From Paraglaciecola mesophila KMM 241 (GTDB lineage Bacteria > Pseudomonadota > Gammaproteobacteria > Enterobacterales > Alteromonadaceae): a stretch of DNA of 64,000 bases. Both the position numbers and the translations under genes were made by a program. Shown here piece after piece: positions 52,618 to 61,539 of the stretch. Within the stretch, counting starts at the first letter, position 1. The number at the start of each line of letters is the position of its first letter. Location: the NCBI RefSeq assembly GCF_000315015.1, contig NZ_BAEP01000004.1, positions 62,001 through 126,000 of the forward strand. The letters run 5' to 3'. The notes under the pieces are model-generated. The model saw nothing but the letters and a program-made list of their open reading frames with translations, had not been told where the DNA came from and did no database searches.

Positions 52618-53747
52618 TACATACAAAGAGAAATTCTAGCGGCAACGGGCTAAACAATAGCAATCGTTCTCGCGTTGAAGACAATAACGATCGCTGCACA
52701 AATCATGAAATTTGTGAAAACAGTGAATACCAGAAAGCGTCTATCTCTTCGTCGCCTCAAGACAGAGCTAGAGAATGGCTAACGTATTTATATTCCGGAC
52801 ATACCACAGCAACCAAACGTGACGAGTTTGTGGTATGGCTCAATAGCAGTGACGAAAACAAGCAGGCGTTCACTCGCAGTCAAAAGGTCTGGCAAACCAT
52901 AGGCATGACAGACTCAGCGGTAGAATGGATGCAACAACACGCAGCTCAACAACCTGCCACAGTGCCAAAAGCAAAACCCACACGTGTATTGGCGAAATCA
53001 CTAATGGCGTTAAGTGCAATGGCCGCTAGCGTAGCCTTGCTTGTGTTCAATGGGGTATTCAACACCACCACCCATCTTACACTCCCTCAACCGCAGACGG
53101 CTTTTACCTCTCCTGTAGGGCAAAACCGCCATATCACCCTAAGTGATGGCAGCGACATCACGCTTGCCGGCAATTCGAGCATACTAGTTGCCATTACTGA
53201 CAACGAGAGACGCATAACCTTGCGCAAAGGAAGCGCCTATTTTGATGTGAGCCATGATCCTAGTCGTGTATTTTCCGTCACTGCCCAGCAAACTCAAGTA
53301 CGTGTACGTGGTACCGCATTTGAAGTGAAATACAGCCCAAACAATAGTTTGAAAATTTCGGTTCAACGGGGTTTGGTTGACGTTGCTGACTTACCAGAGA
53401 CAGCAGAGCAAAGGGAGCAAGTATTGCAGCTAAGACCAAACGAACAACTGCATACTGATATCCAAGGGAGGTTTATCTCACCTATTACTGTTTTTCAGCC
53501 TGAGACTGAATTTGCTTGGTTAAAGCAACGGCTGATTTACGATAACGTGCCCCTCAAAAATGTCATCATGGATATTAATCGTTACGTGAAAAAACCAGTG
53601 ATTATTTTAGATAACAGCATTAACGAACTACCTATCACTGCGTCATTTACCTTCGAGCAAATCGAGCCCATGTTAGACGGATTAGCGTCAGCCTACCCCA
53701 TAACACTCACCCATGAAGCCACTCGGAGCGTGTTAACCGAAGAATAA
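52614..53747 (+). CDS. FecR-type anti-sigma factor / sensor
   Basis: 377 residues. N-terminal DUF4880 domain (AREWLTYLYSGHTTATKRDEF, then VWLNSSDENKQAFTR), one transmembrane helix (SLMALSAMAASVALLVFNGVF), and a periplasmic FecR domain with FTSPVGQNRHITLSDGSDITL, GSAYFDVSHDPSRVFSV and VRVRGTAFEV. The C-terminal STN-like part (VPLKNVIMDINRYVKKPVII) contacts the receptor. About 60 extra N-terminal residues are Asn/Ser-rich. Translationally coupled to the sigma gene. Transduces receptor occupancy to the cytoplasm. Confidence 0.92.
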   Translation: MIHTKRNSSGNGLNNSNRSRVEDNNDRCTNHEICENSEYQKASISSSPQDRAREWLTYLYSGHTTATKRDEFVVWLNSSDENKQAFTRSQKVWQTIGMTDSAVEWMQQHAAQQPATVPKAKPTRVLAKSLMALSAMAASVALLVFNGVFNTTTHLTLPQPQTAFTSPVGQNRHITLSDGSDITLAGNSSILVAITDNERRITLRKGSAYFDVSHDPSRVFSVTAQQTQVRVRGTAFEVKYSPNNSLKISVQRGLVDVADLPETAEQREQVLQLRPNEQLHTDIQGRFISPITVFQPETEFAWLKQRLIYDNVPLKNVIMDINRYVKKPVIILDNSINELPITASFTFEQIEPMLDGLASAYPITLTHEATRSVLTEE

Positions 53748-53756
53748 TGTGCAATG

Positions 53757-53780
53757 CCAGCAAGAGCCAAACCTTGCTGG
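53757..53780 (+). terminator. Hairpin between fecR and the receptor gene
   Basis: CCAGCAAG and CTTGCTGG form a perfect 8-bp stem over an 8-base loop, 10 bases after the fecR stop. The following run is not T-rich, so it may attenuate or be an mRNA end stabiliser. Confidence 0.5.
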
Positions 53781-53823
53781 TACACCTTTACATCTCCCAT
53801 CGGATAAATAACGACTCATTGTG

Positions 53824-53838
53824 TGAAGTTTTTATGAA
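53824..53838 (+). promoter_or_regulatory. Shared 15-mer upstream of the receptor gene
   Basis: TGAAGTTTTTATGAA, 79 bases before the receptor start; identical to 51842-51856. Candidate target of the adjacent sigma factor. Confidence 0.55.
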
Positions 53839-53917
53839 ACAAGCACTTATGCTGAAAAAAATATCGCGCTGATGACTCTTCTAGTGAAACCTATATTAAC
53901 TAACTGGAAGCAACATC

Positions 53918-56407
53918 ATGAATACACTTGCACGTTCAATTAAATTCGCCCTGTTTGGTACCGCCCTCGCTGCTTTGACACCCGCCTACGTCATAGCACA
54001 GCAAACCCAAGTTAATATTTCAGTACAGCCACTTGGGCAAGCACTGAACGCATTATCGCAACAAACCGGCACGGTTATTATTGCTCCAAGTCGCCTCGTC
54101 AGCGGCAAACAGGCTGTTGCCACCTCAGGTGAGCTGAGCGTTCTCAATGCCGTAGAAAAACTATTAGATGGCAGCGGCTTACAAGCGCATGAACAGCCCA
54201 GCGGCGCGATTGTTATCAAAAAAGCGATGCAAAAAAATAAATCTCAAAATAAACGTGCGGCAACTTATCAAGCCCCGATGGACGAAGTTGTTGTGACTGC
54301 GTTAAAGCGTGATAGCAGCTTACAAGATACCCCTGTGGCCATTTCAGTGTTAGGCGCAGATGAGTTAAAAGCCCAAGGCGTAACTGATTTCACCGACTTA
54401 ATTGATAGCCTCTCGGGGATTTCCATTAACTCTGCTTTTGGTGGCCCTGAAAACAGCTTTATCACCATACGTGGTATAGGTGGCGCCGATGACTATAAGC
54501 CTAATGGTAACCCATCCGTAGCCTTACACGTTGATGGAATTTATCAAACATCCAACGCTTATTTGAGCATGCCCCTTTTTGATTTAGAACGCATTGAAGT
54601 GCTTAAAGGGCCCCAAGGTACCCTCTACGGGCGCAACACTACGGCTGGCGCAATTAATGCCATCACTCGAGCACCAGGTGAAGAGTTAAACGGCTATGCA
54701 GATATCGAATACGGCTCATATGACTTTGTGTCCGGCACAGCAGCGGTTGGCGGCAAGGTCTCTGACAACCTAGGCGTTCGCGTTGCGGTTCTTATGGAAC
54801 AAGGTGGGGGCTTTATGGACGGTAAAGGCGCAGGCAACTTCGCCGGCTTTGTACCCCAAGGCACTGAAGGTATTGTGCCACCAGTGGCTGACCCAGGTGA
54901 GCGCGACGGATTTGGCGATGCAGATTTATTCGCCTTTCGTGGCACAGCGGTTTATGACTTCGATGATGTGACCTCTCTAACACTGCATTACTTCACCAGC
55001 CAAGACCGAGGTGATACCCGCCAGTATGACCGTATTGCATTTGAAGATGACAACCCTTCGCTCAACGCAGGTGAAGGTAATGACCCTTATGATTTTTACA
55101 CCAGTGAATACTACTCTCATGAAATCGATGTGAGCGGATTTTCAGGAGACTTTAACCGCCAATTACAGTCAGGCTTAAACCTCGACATACTATTTGCATT
55201 GCAAAGCAGTGAGCGCAATGTCAGTGGTAACGGAGACGGCACGTCATTTCCTCGCTACCAATACAACTTTGACGATGATCTTGACCAAACATCGTTAGAA
55301 ATTCGCTTGAGTGACGCAACCGGCGGCGAATTTGACTGGATAGCAGGGGCCTTCTTTATGAACGACTCTGTTGATTTCACCAGTAACTGGACCAGCTACG
55401 CGGTGCTATCTCAATACAGCTCTCCCTACAATCAGCGTCGTAATAGCTTTGCCACCTTCGGAAATATCGACTGGAACATTTCAAACGACTTAGTGATAAG
55501 CGGTGGCCTGCGCTACACCAAAGACAATGCGAAATTCCGCGGTGAAAACATTGATGCCGATCCATGGGGGTTATCGGTTTTTGAAGAAACCTTTAAAACA
55601 GATGCCAACTTCTCATGGGATCGCGAGTTTGACGACAGCAATGTCTCAGGCAAACTGGCTATTCAATATTTTATCAATGACAATCTCAACGTGTTTGCCT
55701 CTGTGAGCACAGCCTATCGTGGTGGCGGTTTCGACGGCACATCGATATTCTCTGAAGAAGAAACCCAACCCTTTGAATCAGAAGAAGTACTCGCCTATGA
55801 AGCAGGGGCACGTTACGTAACAGACAACATCAACTTCACCTTTGACCTGTTCTCATATGATTTTGAAGAGCTGCAAGCAACGGCGCGTCTATCAAACGAC
55901 ACCAATGGTAGAACTAATGTGGGTGAAGCCACCGTGAGCGGTGCAGAAGCCTCAATAGCAGTCACGTTATATGAAGCTAATGATCACAAAATCACCTTCA
56001 ATACTGCCGGCACTTATCTGGATACAGAAATCACAGAATTTAGCTCGAATCGTGTGAACGATGTGGTCAGTACCATAGGCGACCCATTGCCTGGCTCTCC
56101 TGAATGGAGTCAAACGGCGGTACTAAATTATCAAACATCGCTGACTAACAATACCCAACTCAACGCCCGTTTGAATTACAGTTACCACGGTGAAGAGTCG
56201 AACCGCTTAAACGCTGGCGATGGCAATACAGCTCCTTCGTATAATTTACTCGGTGTACGCCTAGATGTAACTTTTGCCAATGGTTTAAATATTTACGCTT
56301 ACGGTCGCAACATCACAGATGAAGTGTATTTTCTTGAGCTTAACGGTGGGGCGCGTTTAGTAGGCGCACCGGCCACATACGGCGGTGGTGTTAGCTACGC
56401 GTTTTAG
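53918..56407 (+). CDS. TonB-dependent transducer receptor with STN domain
   Basis: 829 residues. Signal peptide ends near VIAQQ. Residues about 30-95 are the secretin/TonB N-terminal (STN) signalling domain (VNISVQPLGQALNALSQQTG, TSGELSVLNAVEKLLDGSGL), found on receptors that signal through FecR. Then a TonB box (DEVVVTALKR), a plug with IRGIGGADDYKP and RIEVLKGPQGTLYGRNTTAG, and a barrel ending in GGGVSYAF. Followed by a hairpin and a T-tract terminator before the phosphatase gene. Ligand unknown; downstream genes suggest a phosphorylated compound. Confidence 0.92.
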   Translation: MNTLARSIKFALFGTALAALTPAYVIAQQTQVNISVQPLGQALNALSQQTGTVIIAPSRLVSGKQAVATSGELSVLNAVEKLLDGSGLQAHEQPSGAIVIKKAMQKNKSQNKRAATYQAPMDEVVVTALKRDSSLQDTPVAISVLGADELKAQGVTDFTDLIDSLSGISINSAFGGPENSFITIRGIGGADDYKPNGNPSVALHVDGIYQTSNAYLSMPLFDLERIEVLKGPQGTLYGRNTTAGAINAITRAPGEELNGYADIEYGSYDFVSGTAAVGGKVSDNLGVRVAVLMEQGGGFMDGKGAGNFAGFVPQGTEGIVPPVADPGERDGFGDADLFAFRGTAVYDFDDVTSLTLHYFTSQDRGDTRQYDRIAFEDDNPSLNAGEGNDPYDFYTSEYYSHEIDVSGFSGDFNRQLQSGLNLDILFALQSSERNVSGNGDGTSFPRYQYNFDDDLDQTSLEIRLSDATGGEFDWIAGAFFMNDSVDFTSNWTSYAVLSQYSSPYNQRRNSFATFGNIDWNISNDLVISGGLRYTKDNAKFRGENIDADPWGLSVFEETFKTDANFSWDREFDDSNVSGKLAIQYFINDNLNVFASVSTAYRGGGFDGTSIFSEEETQPFESEEVLAYEAGARYVTDNINFTFDLFSYDFEELQATARLSNDTNGRTNVGEATVSGAEASIAVTLYEANDHKITFNTAGTYLDTEITEFSSNRVNDVVSTIGDPLPGSPEWSQTAVLNYQTSLTNNTQLNARLNYSYHGEESNRLNAGDGNTAPSYNLLGVRLDVTFANGLNIYAYGRNITDEVYFLELNGGARLVGAPATYGGGVSYAF

Positions 56408-56443
56408 CCTCTCATTAGTCATTCACATTGTTTACCTCACAAT

Positions 56444-56469
56444 CATGGCGAGCACGAACGCTCGCCATG
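56444..56469 (+). terminator. GC-rich hairpin after the receptor gene
   Basis: CATGGCGAGC and GCTCGCCATG, a perfect 10-bp stem with a 6-base loop. No T run follows; with the next hairpin it may reduce downstream expression or protect the mRNA 3' end. Confidence 0.6.
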
Positions 56470-56487
56470 AGCATATCTCTTCTAACA

Positions 56488-56515
56488 CGCCACAGTTTTT
56501 CGTGGCGGGTTTTTT
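56488..56515 (+). terminator. Intrinsic terminator before the phosphatase gene
   Basis: CGCCAC, 8-base loop, GTGGCG, then GGTTTTTT. The phosphatase gene begins 31 bases later, so read-through or a separate promoter is needed. Confidence 0.75.
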
Positions 56516-56546
56516 ACCGTTAATTTGTTTGGCAAAAGGTTTACTT

Positions 56547-58046
56547 ATGAAAGTCCGTCTTTTCTCGCAGCCTTTAAGCATGGCTCTTATCCTAACGTTT
56601 TTGCTGTACGTGAGTGTGGCTAATGGCGAAGCGGTTTCAGTTAAAGCGTTAACCCCACACCCAGTTGCAACCCAATGGCCGGATCGTATTATTGCCACTC
56701 CAACGGTCTCCCCAGCAGACAGTTTTTCGGTGACATGGCGTACCGATAATTCAGTCAACAGAGCCTACGGAGAAATTGTTCAAGCTGACTCTGATGCGCG
56801 TTACGATATAAACGCGGCTCAGTTTGTAGCGAAAACGAATAACGCTTCTCTGGCGAAAGGCGTTAACAACCAAGAACACTTTCGCTATCAGGCCAATGAA
56901 GGCCTGCCCAATGTTCATTACCATTCACTAACGTTCAAAGATTTAGAAGCCGATACGTATTACAACTACCGTGTTGCGGGCGCAACTGGTATGTGGTCTC
57001 CGTGGCAGCAAATTAAAACCGCCCCTATTGATACCAATCAAGACTTCTCCTTTTTGTACTTCGGTGACGCCCAAAATGGTATCTATTCACATTGGCCATT
57101 AGTGCTGCGCCGCGCATGGCAACATGCACCGAATGCTAAATTCGCCATCTACGCAGGGGATTTAGTCAATGAAGGAGCAAGCGATCAACAATGGTCTAAC
57201 TGGCTGAACGCAGGACAATTCATTCATCGCACATTGCCAGCCGTGCTCGTTGCAGGTAACCATGAATATGATTGGCAAGTACACGAAAATGCGCAAAAAA
57301 CCTGGGCACTATCTACGTTGTGGCAAAGCCAATTTACCCTACCCTTAACTCCTGCTTTACCTAGCGCACTGCAAGAAACAGCCTACGTTACCCATTACCC
57401 AGAGATGGATGTTTTTGTACTTGACTCCGAAGCTCGAGGTGACATCAATTTACTGCACGCTCAAGCGCAATGGTTAGACCAAGCCCTACAAACTAGCACA
57501 GCGAAATGGCGCATTGTGACTATGCACCACCCTATATTCTCGTCATGCGGTATTCCGCTAAATAGCCCAGGGCAAGATGAACCTGAAATACGCGCTGCGT
57601 TCTTACCCATTATGCTAAAGCACAAGGTTGATTTGGTGCTGCAAGGCCACGATCATGCCTACGCGCGGGGTAGTATAGGCACCCAAAACGACATTAATAA
57701 AACAGCCATTCCGTCCTCAAAAAAGCAGGTTAAAACCGTATTTGTCACCTCTGTGGCAGGGCCTAAAACCTACCCCATTAAACCTACGCGCTGGGATGAA
57801 TACCGTGACTACGGTGTAACACTAGAACGCATTGGTGAGAACACCCCCACCTACCAAATCATTAGCAAAACCACGGATAATCTCATCTATCAGTCATTCA
57901 CCTCTGATGGGCAGATTTACGATGAATTCACTTTACGCAAAAACACGCACGGTAATAAAACGTTAAGCGTCGCCAAAAAGTTACCCCCCCAGCGCACGTT
58001 CAAAAATACCGGTTTATACAAAAGTCATCACGATTTAGCAGAGTAA
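56547..58046 (+). CDS. Purple-acid-phosphatase-like exported metallophosphoesterase
   Basis: 499 residues from ATG 56547, which has AAGG upstream and starts a normal signal peptide (MKVRLFSQPLSMALILTFLL). A fibronectin-like purple acid phosphatase N-domain (SVTWRTDNSVNRAYGEI, DTYYNYRVAG) precedes the catalytic domain with the five metal motifs: YFGDAQNG, YAGDLVNEG, GNHEYD, MHHPIF and GHDHAYAR. The tyrosine ligand that gives purple enzymes their colour is replaced (first motif ends QNG), so metal content may differ. Periplasmic hydrolysis of phosphomonoesters is likely. Confidence 0.88.
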   Translation: MKVRLFSQPLSMALILTFLLYVSVANGEAVSVKALTPHPVATQWPDRIIATPTVSPADSFSVTWRTDNSVNRAYGEIVQADSDARYDINAAQFVAKTNNASLAKGVNNQEHFRYQANEGLPNVHYHSLTFKDLEADTYYNYRVAGATGMWSPWQQIKTAPIDTNQDFSFLYFGDAQNGIYSHWPLVLRRAWQHAPNAKFAIYAGDLVNEGASDQQWSNWLNAGQFIHRTLPAVLVAGNHEYDWQVHENAQKTWALSTLWQSQFTLPLTPALPSALQETAYVTHYPEMDVFVLDSEARGDINLLHAQAQWLDQALQTSTAKWRIVTMHHPIFSSCGIPLNSPGQDEPEIRAAFLPIMLKHKVDLVLQGHDHAYARGSIGTQNDINKTAIPSSKKQVKTVFVTSVAGPKTYPIKPTRWDEYRDYGVTLERIGENTPTYQIISKTTDNLIYQSFTSDGQIYDEFTLRKNTHGNKTLSVAKKLPPQRTFKNTGLYKSHHDLAE

Positions 58047-58210
58047 CAGGCCTATCTATGTAAGGGCATGCAGGGAGTCAAAGATATTTCCTGCATTGTC
58101 CTAACGTTTACCCCCCGAAAAAACCCCGCGAACTGCACAGTTTCTGCACCCTAACTCCACACTATGTCGTTATATTAACCGCCTGAATTTCTGCCTTCGA
58201 AGGTCTAGCA

Positions 58211-59797
58211 ATGGCTAAAAAACGATTTACCTCAATCAACACATGGACCAGCGTATTGTTGCTATGCGTGTTTCTTAACGGCTGTGGCGCTGATTCATCA
58301 ACTAGCGAAGATAGTGCAACTGATGAAACAGTGAATACGTCGCCTGTGGTAGAGGCAGGAGAGGCTCAAACTGTTGTAGCGGGCGACTCAGTTACCCTGA
58401 GTGCCAATATTTCAGACGATGACACAAATTATGACATCAATTGGTCTCAACTAACTGGAACCAACGTCACCCTTAGCGATACTAACTCAGCTAACATCAG
58501 TTTTACTGCACCAACTGTAACCAATCAAGAAACGCTGCAATTTCAAGTGTCGGTAGATGATGGAGTCAATGATGCGGTCACCGATACAGTGTCGGTTACT
58601 GTAAGTGCTGGCAATGATGATAGTGAAGACGACTCTGGCGGTGAAAATGACAGTGTGTGGATCATCAATACCAGCGGAGAAGTGTCTAGTCGTATTTTAG
58701 ATTCAACCACGGGTGTGGGTGTTCTCGTAAATGTGCAATCCGTAAGTGATGAAACCATTGATGACACAGACTATACCCTTGTTACTAGCCAAGGGATCCC
58801 AAAATACGATGTCACCATGACCCAAGACATTATAGACAGTATCAATAATCGCCCAAAAGCCAGTTCAGATTTAGTCACTGGGCAAACAACTGCATCCGTA
58901 GGCGATGTGGTTGAGTTTGGTGAAGACGTAGGTTACGTCAGCACAGGACAAAATTGCGCTAGTAATGCAGGTTACGGCTATTGGCCTCCTGGCCCTGCTT
59001 GCCCTACCGAAGATGAACGAGAAGTGTATTTTCCGAAAAATCCCCAAGCCACTACACAAGAATGCGAAAACGGTTTAGGTAAAGTTGGCTTGTTCGTCAA
59101 TGGCTCATCTGTGTATAACTGGGGTGATGGTATGAGTTATAACAGCGATGGCTCATGGCTCAACCTCGCCCCTGTTGCTGAACAGTATGACGTGGATATT
59201 TGTGGTGGGCACTCAGCAAATGGCGATTATCATCATCATTTCTATACCAGCTGTTTAGCCGATTTAGTCGGTGATACCGGCGATCAACACTCACCTATTT
59301 ATGGTTACGCAGCAGACGGTTACCCCATTTATGGTCCTTGGGAAGAAGATGGACAGTTAGCCGTGAGCGCATGGGAAGTACGTGATTATACGTCAAGCTC
59401 AGTAACAGGTTGCTCTGACAATGCGCGTAGTTGTACCTTAATAGACCAATTCGATGCATCGTTAGGCACCGAGGTCGCCACTCAAGGCCCAGAGTTTGAC
59501 GATGTAGTGACTACGTTATCGGGTAACGAATTGGTGGCAGATAACGGCTACTATTACGAAGATTACTTCTGGAACAGCACCTTAACCGAGCAAGGTGGGG
59601 TCTACTTAGATCAATACAACGGCCATACCGATAGCATTCGCGGCTACCATTATCACATCACCATCACTCAAGAAAATGGCTCTTATATACCGGCGTTCCC
59701 ATACATTATTGGCACCCGCTTTGCTGGGCAATTACAAGACAACTCAGTTGCATCGTGCAGTACCGGGGCGACCATGGGCCCGCCTCCAGGAGCTTAA
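58211..59797 (+). CDS. YHYH-domain lipoprotein with an Ig-like domain
   Basis: 528 residues. Lipoprotein signal (LLLCVFLNGCGAD; acylated Cys after NG). Residues about 40-135 form a PKD/REJ-like beta-sandwich (SPVVEAGEAQTVVAGDSVTLS, QVSVDDGVNDAVTDTVSVTV), followed by an Asp/Glu-rich linker. From about residue 230 is the YHYH domain: GKVGLFVNGSSVYNWGDG, CGGHSANGDYHHHFY, SPIYGYAADGYPIYGPW and RGYHYHIT. YHYH proteins are exported, His-rich and probably bind a metal; function unknown. Coupled to the next gene, whose ribosome-binding site lies in its last codons. Confidence 0.88.
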   Translation: MAKKRFTSINTWTSVLLLCVFLNGCGADSSTSEDSATDETVNTSPVVEAGEAQTVVAGDSVTLSANISDDDTNYDINWSQLTGTNVTLSDTNSANISFTAPTVTNQETLQFQVSVDDGVNDAVTDTVSVTVSAGNDDSEDDSGGENDSVWIINTSGEVSSRILDSTTGVGVLVNVQSVSDETIDDTDYTLVTSQGIPKYDVTMTQDIIDSINNRPKASSDLVTGQTTASVGDVVEFGEDVGYVSTGQNCASNAGYGYWPPGPACPTEDEREVYFPKNPQATTQECENGLGKVGLFVNGSSVYNWGDGMSYNSDGSWLNLAPVAEQYDVDICGGHSANGDYHHHFYTSCLADLVGDTGDQHSPIYGYAADGYPIYGPWEEDGQLAVSAWEVRDYTSSSVTGCSDNARSCTLIDQFDASLGTEVATQGPEFDDVVTTLSGNELVADNGYYYEDYFWNSTLTEQGGVYLDQYNGHTDSIRGYHYHITITQENGSYIPAFPYIIGTRFAGQLQDNSVASCSTGATMGPPPGA

Positions 59798-59798
59798 T

Positions 59799-60410
59799 AT
59801 GCCATTACGTCAGCGCCTTTTACCTCACAAGGTTATTCACATTATTCGTCACAAAGATTTTATGATAACCCTGCTCTACGTCATGGCCGTCACACTTTTT
59901 AACGTGGCGGGCAATATGGCCTTAGCATCAACCGAGATTCATGAGCATAAAGCGCGAGATATCGGCAAAGGCACACCTGTTCCGAAAATCCAACTGAGCG
60001 CATTTCGCGACCCTATCGACGGGGTGAATATTCATGTGGAGGTGGGCAATTACCTGTTAAACGCCCCTGACTTAGTGGCGATAACTGCTGACAATAAAGT
60101 CGACGGCGTACTGCAAGGTCATGCCCATGTTTTTGTGAATGGCATTAAACGCCAAAGGCTATACGGTAAAGATGTGCATATACCGCAAACTTGGTTAAAA
60201 AAGGGTGTTAACCAAGTGGCAGTATCCTTGAATAGCCATAAGCATGAGAACTGGATGTCAGGTGATCACAATATCGTTAGTTCGGTTTTTCTCGATTTAA
60301 CCAAACAAAACATAGTGTTGCATTACTTCACCTCACAGCCAATAAACCCCACCTCACAGCCTATAGAATCGAACTCTGAGCAGATTAAAAGCCAACATGC
60401 CCACCACTAG
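59799..60410 (+). CDS. Unknown exported His-rich protein paired with the YHYH protein
   Basis: 203 residues from ATG 59799, one base after the YHYH stop, with AGGAG eight bases upstream inside the YHYH gene. N-terminal hydrophobic helix (FMITLLYVMAVTLFNVAG) then a beta-rich domain: DGVNIHVEVGNYLLNAPDL, GHAHVFVNGIKRQRLYG, KDVHIPQTWLKKGVNQVAVS and LNSHKHENWMSG. The evenly placed His residues (HAH, HIP, HKH) suggest metal binding, perhaps copper or iron; the tail is SerGln-rich and ends HAHH. I do not know a family name. Translational coupling implies joint work with the YHYH protein. Confidence 0.72.
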   Translation: MPLRQRLLPHKVIHIIRHKDFMITLLYVMAVTLFNVAGNMALASTEIHEHKARDIGKGTPVPKIQLSAFRDPIDGVNIHVEVGNYLLNAPDLVAITADNKVDGVLQGHAHVFVNGIKRQRLYGKDVHIPQTWLKKGVNQVAVSLNSHKHENWMSGDHNIVSSVFLDLTKQNIVLHYFTSQPINPTSQPIESNSEQIKSQHAHH

Positions 60411-60435
60411 GTGTGCCTGTTGGCTAAACTGGGAT

Positions 60436-61329
60436 TTAATCGATATCTAAATCAAACTTCGCCTTTTGCAACTCTCGCTGCATGCCCTGCTTACCCGTTA
60501 GAAATAATTGCCCTAACTTAACGGGTGAATCTTCATCCAGCGTGAGAGTGATGCCGTCCCCCTCTAATAGCGCAATACCCGCTTCCGCTAATTGCTTTTC
60601 AGTTTTATCCGTTGCTCTGTCTTTCGCTTTTTTACCGCGCTCGATAGCAGATTCTCGCAAGGACCCAGCACTGACACCTTTTTGCTTCGCTTCGCTATTG
60701 AGCAACGCATCTAAAATACCATCATCTTCTAGAGACAAAGATGCTTCATGCACAACCAATTCCTGCAGCATGACGGTGCCCATCAACAACGGGCTTTGGT
60801 TTTGTAAGTCTTGCAGTTTTTTAAGGCCGCGCATCTTAATGGAAGCATGCAACTCGCCGATATTATCACCATCAATACTCAGCGCTTCTAACTCTGCTTC
60901 ATCCTCATCAATATCAATTTCTAGCGCCAGCGCGAGATCAATTTCATTGCCCTCTTGCTGGAGCAAATAAATAAAGGCTTCAAATAAATCCCTAGGGGAA
61001 TTATTCATAGGGAATCCAGTCACTCGAATATCGTCCGCTTCCATGGCGATTTCAGACAGCATATTCTGTTCTTGCTCAAACTCTTCAATGTACAATTCAT
61101 CGATAAGCACTTTACCGATACGGGTATCAATCACCAAATCGTCGATCGTGACGCTACCAAATACCGAAGCAGATAAGTCGTCGTAGCTTATCTGGGCTCC
61201 AAATCCACGAGTTTCATTTACGACCGCTTGCATGGCTTCTTCCGCTTTTTGCGTCGCCAGCATTGAACCACCAAAATAAACAACAGCCAAAAACACTGCC
61301 CCCACTAACACCACTTTCTTCATATCCAT
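60436..61329 (-). CDS. Hypothetical membrane-anchored, AsmA/DUF945-like protein
   Basis: About 297 residues; three start codons lie together (GTG 61335, ATG 61329, ATG 61323) and I took the middle one. One N-terminal transmembrane helix (KVVLVGAVFLAVVYFGG) is followed by an acidic beta-rich periplasmic domain. ISYDDLSASVFGSVTIDDLVI recalls the N-terminal strand pattern of AsmA-like/DUF945 proteins (lipid-transfer-like), then VMLQELVVHEASLSLED repeats. The lysine-rich ERGKKAKDRATDKTEKQ helix is unusual in that family. Function unknown. Confidence 0.7.
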   Translation of the reverse strand: MDMKKVVLVGAVFLAVVYFGGSMLATQKAEEAMQAVVNETRGFGAQISYDDLSASVFGSVTIDDLVIDTRIGKVLIDELYIEEFEQEQNMLSEIAMEADDIRVTGFPMNNSPRDLFEAFIYLLQQEGNEIDLALALEIDIDEDEAELEALSIDGDNIGELHASIKMRGLKKLQDLQNQSPLLMGTVMLQELVVHEASLSLEDDGILDALLNSEAKQKGVSAGSLRESAIERGKKAKDRATDKTEKQLAEAGIALLEGDGITLTLDEDSPVKLGQLFLTGKQGMQRELQKAKFDLDID

Positions 61330-61539
61330 ATCCACACTCTACTGTTTATTTTGGGTTTATTAATTGGGCTATTGATAACAACCCGACATACTTATTGCAA
61401 TGAAATTAACCAAGACTTTAGGTGCATTCACTGTTCATTCGATGATCATGGCCCTACTGACAACATTTAAATAACAATTAATGGCGACGCTTTATATTAA
61501 AATGCCGGGCATTATCTCAGTCCCTAAAGGATCTTTTGA

